From positions 1-7,441 of the forward strand of contig URNF01000106.1 of the NCBI GenBank assembly GCA_900549155.1: 7,441 nt of DNA, written 5' to 3'. The notes beneath the pieces are model-generated. The model saw nothing but the letters and a program-made list of their open reading frames with translations, searched no databases and had not been told where the DNA came from. The number at the start of each line of letters is the position of its first letter. Position 1 is the first letter of the stretch. Both the position numbers and the translations under genes were made by a program. The stretch is from an uncultured Oscillospiraceae bacterium (lineage in GTDB: Bacteria > Bacillota > Clostridia > Oscillospirales > Acutalibacteraceae). Shown piece by piece: positions 5,638 to 7,441 of the stretch.

Positions 5638-7440
5638 TTATTGCGTTTTCAGCGTGATGCCGCCGTCATCGTCGGTCGCAAGGGTGATCTCCTTCGGCGG
5701 TGCGGCATAGCGCTCCACCAGCAGCGACGCGATGCGGTCCTCCGCCTCCCGCCGCACGGCATTGCGCAGATCGCGCGCGCCGCGCTTGCCGCCGAACGCC
5801 ATATGCGCCAGCTTTTCCGCCGCAGCCTGCGTGAACGAGAACGTGATGCCCTTTTCCGCGAGCGGCGCTTTCAGCTGTGTGAGCATCAAAGCGGCGATCT
5901 TCACAAAGCTCTCCTCCGACAGCGGCGCAAAATACACCACCTCGTCCACTCTGCCGATGAATTCGGGGCGCAAAAATTCGCGCAGCGCCTTCATCGCGCG
6001 GTCGCGGCTGCCCTCTGTCTCGTTCTTGCCGAAGCCGAGCAGATTTTCCGAAAAACGGCTGCCCGCATTCGAGGTCATCACAATGACGGTGTTGGCAAAG
6101 CTCACGACGCGTCCGTGTGCATCGGTGACCCTGCCCTCGTCCAGAATCTGCAACAGGATGTTGAGCACATCGGGGTGCGCCTTTTCGATCTCGTCAAACA
6201 GCAAAACGGAATAGGGCTTGCGGCGCACCTTTTCGGTGAGCTGTCCCGCCTCGTCATAACCGACATAGCCGGGCGGCGAGCCGATGATGCGGGACACCGC
6301 GTGCTTTTCCATGAATTCGGACATGTCGAGCCGAATGAGCGTCTCCGGTGTGTCGAACAGCTCCGCCGCCAGCACCTTCACAAGCTCTGTCTTGCCGACA
6401 CCGGTCGGACCGACAAAGATGAAGGACGCAGGACGCCGCTGGGGACTGATCTGCACGCGGCTGCGGCGCACGGCGTTTGCCACAAGATGCACCGCCTTGT
6501 CCTGACCGATCACCTTTTCGCGCAGATGCTCCTCGAGTCCCGCCAGGCGGGCAAGCTCGCTTTCTTCAATTTTCGCGGCGGGAATGCCCGTCCACAGCTC
6601 GATGACCCGCGCCAGATGCGCCGCCGTCACCGGTGCATGCAGGGCGGCAGGCTCCAGCGCCTTTGCCTCGTCCTCGGTCTTCAGAAGGTCGGCGCGGACG
6701 TTGGCGAGCTTTTCATAGTCGACGCTCTCCGCATCCATCTGCGCTTTTTCTTCCTCGCGCAGGGCGTTGCAGTCATGCTGCAGCGCCGCATAGTGCACCG
6801 CTTCCTTGTTGGCAAGCGATGCCGCCGCAGACGCTTCATCGACAAGGTCGATTGCCTTGTCGGGCAAAAAGCGGTCGGTGATATACCGCTCCGACAGCGT
6901 CACCGCGCGCGACAGGATGTCATCGGACAGCGTGACGCCGTGATATTCCTCATAGCGCGAACGGATGCCTTTCAGAATCTCCAGCGTATCCTCCATCGAC
7001 GGCTCTTCCACCGTCACCGGCTGGAAACGCCGCTCCAGCGCCGCATCCTTTTCGATATATTTGCGGTATTCATTGAAGGTGGTCGCACCGATCACCTGAA
7101 TTTCGCCGCGCGACAGCGCAGGCTTCAGAATGTTCGCAGCGGACATGCTCCCCTCGGAGTCGCCCGTGCCGACAAGGCTGTGCACCTCGTCGATGAACAG
7201 GATGATGTTGCCCTCGGCTTTCACCTCGTCGATGAGCCCCTTGATGCGGCTCTCGAACTGTCCGCGAAACTGCGTGCCCGCGACAAGCGCCGTGAGGTCG
7301 AGCAAAAAGACCTCTTTGTTTTGCAGCCGCACCGGCACTTCCCCTGCGGCAATGCGCTGCGCCAGCCCCTCTGCCACGGCGGTCTTGCCGACGCCCGGCT
7401 CACCGATGAGGCAGGGGTTATTTTTCGTGCGGCGCGCCAA
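5638..7440 (-). CDS. ATP-dependent Clp protease ATP-binding subunit, ClpC/ClpE type (5'-truncated by the window edge)
   Basis: The last 600 or so residues of a two-ring Hsp100 unfoldase that feeds proteins to ClpP. The gene is open at the window end; the first codon (TTG, 7440) is an internal leucine, not a start. AAA-1: Walker A GEPGVGKT (fragment residues 13-20), pore loop AGTQFRG (54-60), Walker B LFIDE (81-85), sensor GATT (118-121), arginine fingers R137-R138. A short middle domain (about 212-265) contains DYEKLANVRADL, like the UVR motif of ClpC and ClpE; ClpB has a much longer coiled coil. AAA-2: GPTGVGKT (344-351), GYVGYDEAGQLTEKVRR (391-407), LLFDE (413-417), TSNAG (456-460), sensor-2 GARDLR (554-559). 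LLGF (467-470) sits where the ClpP-docking LGF/VGF loop lies, arguing against ClpB. QFRG and NAG resemble ClpE, but the deciding N-terminus is missing, so no symbol is given. Confidence 0.93.
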   Translation of the reverse strand: MARRTKNNPCLIGEPGVGKTAVAEGLAQRIAAGEVPVRLQNKEVFLLDLTALVAGTQFRGQFESRIKGLIDEVKAEGNIILFIDEVHSLVGTGDSEGSMSAANILKPALSRGEIQVIGATTFNEYRKYIEKDAALERRFQPVTVEEPSMEDTLEILKGIRSRYEEYHGVTLSDDILSRAVTLSERYITDRFLPDKAIDLVDEASAAASLANKEAVHYAALQHDCNALREEEKAQMDAESVDYEKLANVRADLLKTEDEAKALEPAALHAPVTAAHLARVIELWTGIPAAKIEESELARLAGLEEHLREKVIGQDKAVHLVANAVRRSRVQISPQRRPASFIFVGPTGVGKTELVKVLAAELFDTPETLIRLDMSEFMEKHAVSRIIGSPPGYVGYDEAGQLTEKVRRKPYSVLLFDEIEKAHPDVLNILLQILDEGRVTDAHGRVVSFANTVIVMTSNAGSRFSENLLGFGKNETEGSRDRAMKALREFLRPEFIGRVDEVVYFAPLSEESFVKIAALMLTQLKAPLAEKGITFSFTQAAAEKLAHMAFGGKRGARDLRNAVRREAEDRIASLLVERYAAPPKEITLATDDDGGITLKTQ

Positions 7441-7441
7441 G

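Noticed and set aside
1..7441. Mobile elements, CRISPR arrays, tRNA or rRNA genes, riboswitches, or a novel defence or biosynthetic system
   Set aside because: No repeat arrays, transposase or integrase motifs or RNA-gene signatures were recognised. The gaps are at most 142 bp and are accounted for by promoters and terminators.

Overview
The window is a densely coded, GC-rich stretch (AT-rich only in the two short gaps between transcription units), and every supported gene lies on the minus strand. Reading with transcription, from high to low coordinates, it holds the 3' part of a Clp/Hsp100 ATPase gene, a class II fructose-bisphosphate aldolase gene (fba), and an Rnf operon in the order rnfC-rnfD-rnfG-rnfE-rnfA-rnfB. 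The Rnf operon is complete except for rnfB, which runs off the window start. The rnfCDGEAB order, the strong GGAGG-type ribosome binding sites, the Bacillus-like aldolase and the ClpC/ClpE-type ATPase suggest a GC-rich member of the Clostridia, perhaps a gut Oscillospirales-type anaerobe. The taxon is an inference; no rRNA or taxonomic marker is present.

Layout: 7440-5638, Clp ATPase lacking its N-terminus. 5637-5553, an 85-bp gap with a weak terminator-like hairpin whose T-run overlaps the probable -35 box of fba. 5552-4689, fba. 4688-4547, a 142-bp gap with a strong intrinsic terminator for fba, then a good sigma-A-type promoter and Shine-Dalgarno for rnfC. 4546-1, the Rnf operon. Its first four junctions are all ATGA stop/start overlaps, and the fifth (rnfA-rnfB) is a 13-bp gap. 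No stretch over 300 bases lacks a gene.

Function: Rnf is a membrane complex that passes electrons from reduced ferredoxin to NAD+ and couples this to Na+ or H+ export (established for the family). RnfB receives ferredoxin electrons, RnfC carries the NADH/FMN site and two [4Fe-4S] clusters, RnfD and RnfG carry covalent FMN, and RnfA and RnfE share an intramembrane Fe-S centre. The key residues for each role are visible here. Fba is the central glycolytic aldolase, and the Clp ATPase is a protein-quality-control unfoldase. These two appear to be separate transcription units with no evident functional tie to Rnf beyond adjacency.

I do not see a previously undescribed system. The most notable oddity is a short cysteine-rich C-terminal tail (CxxCxxCxxC) on RnfE.
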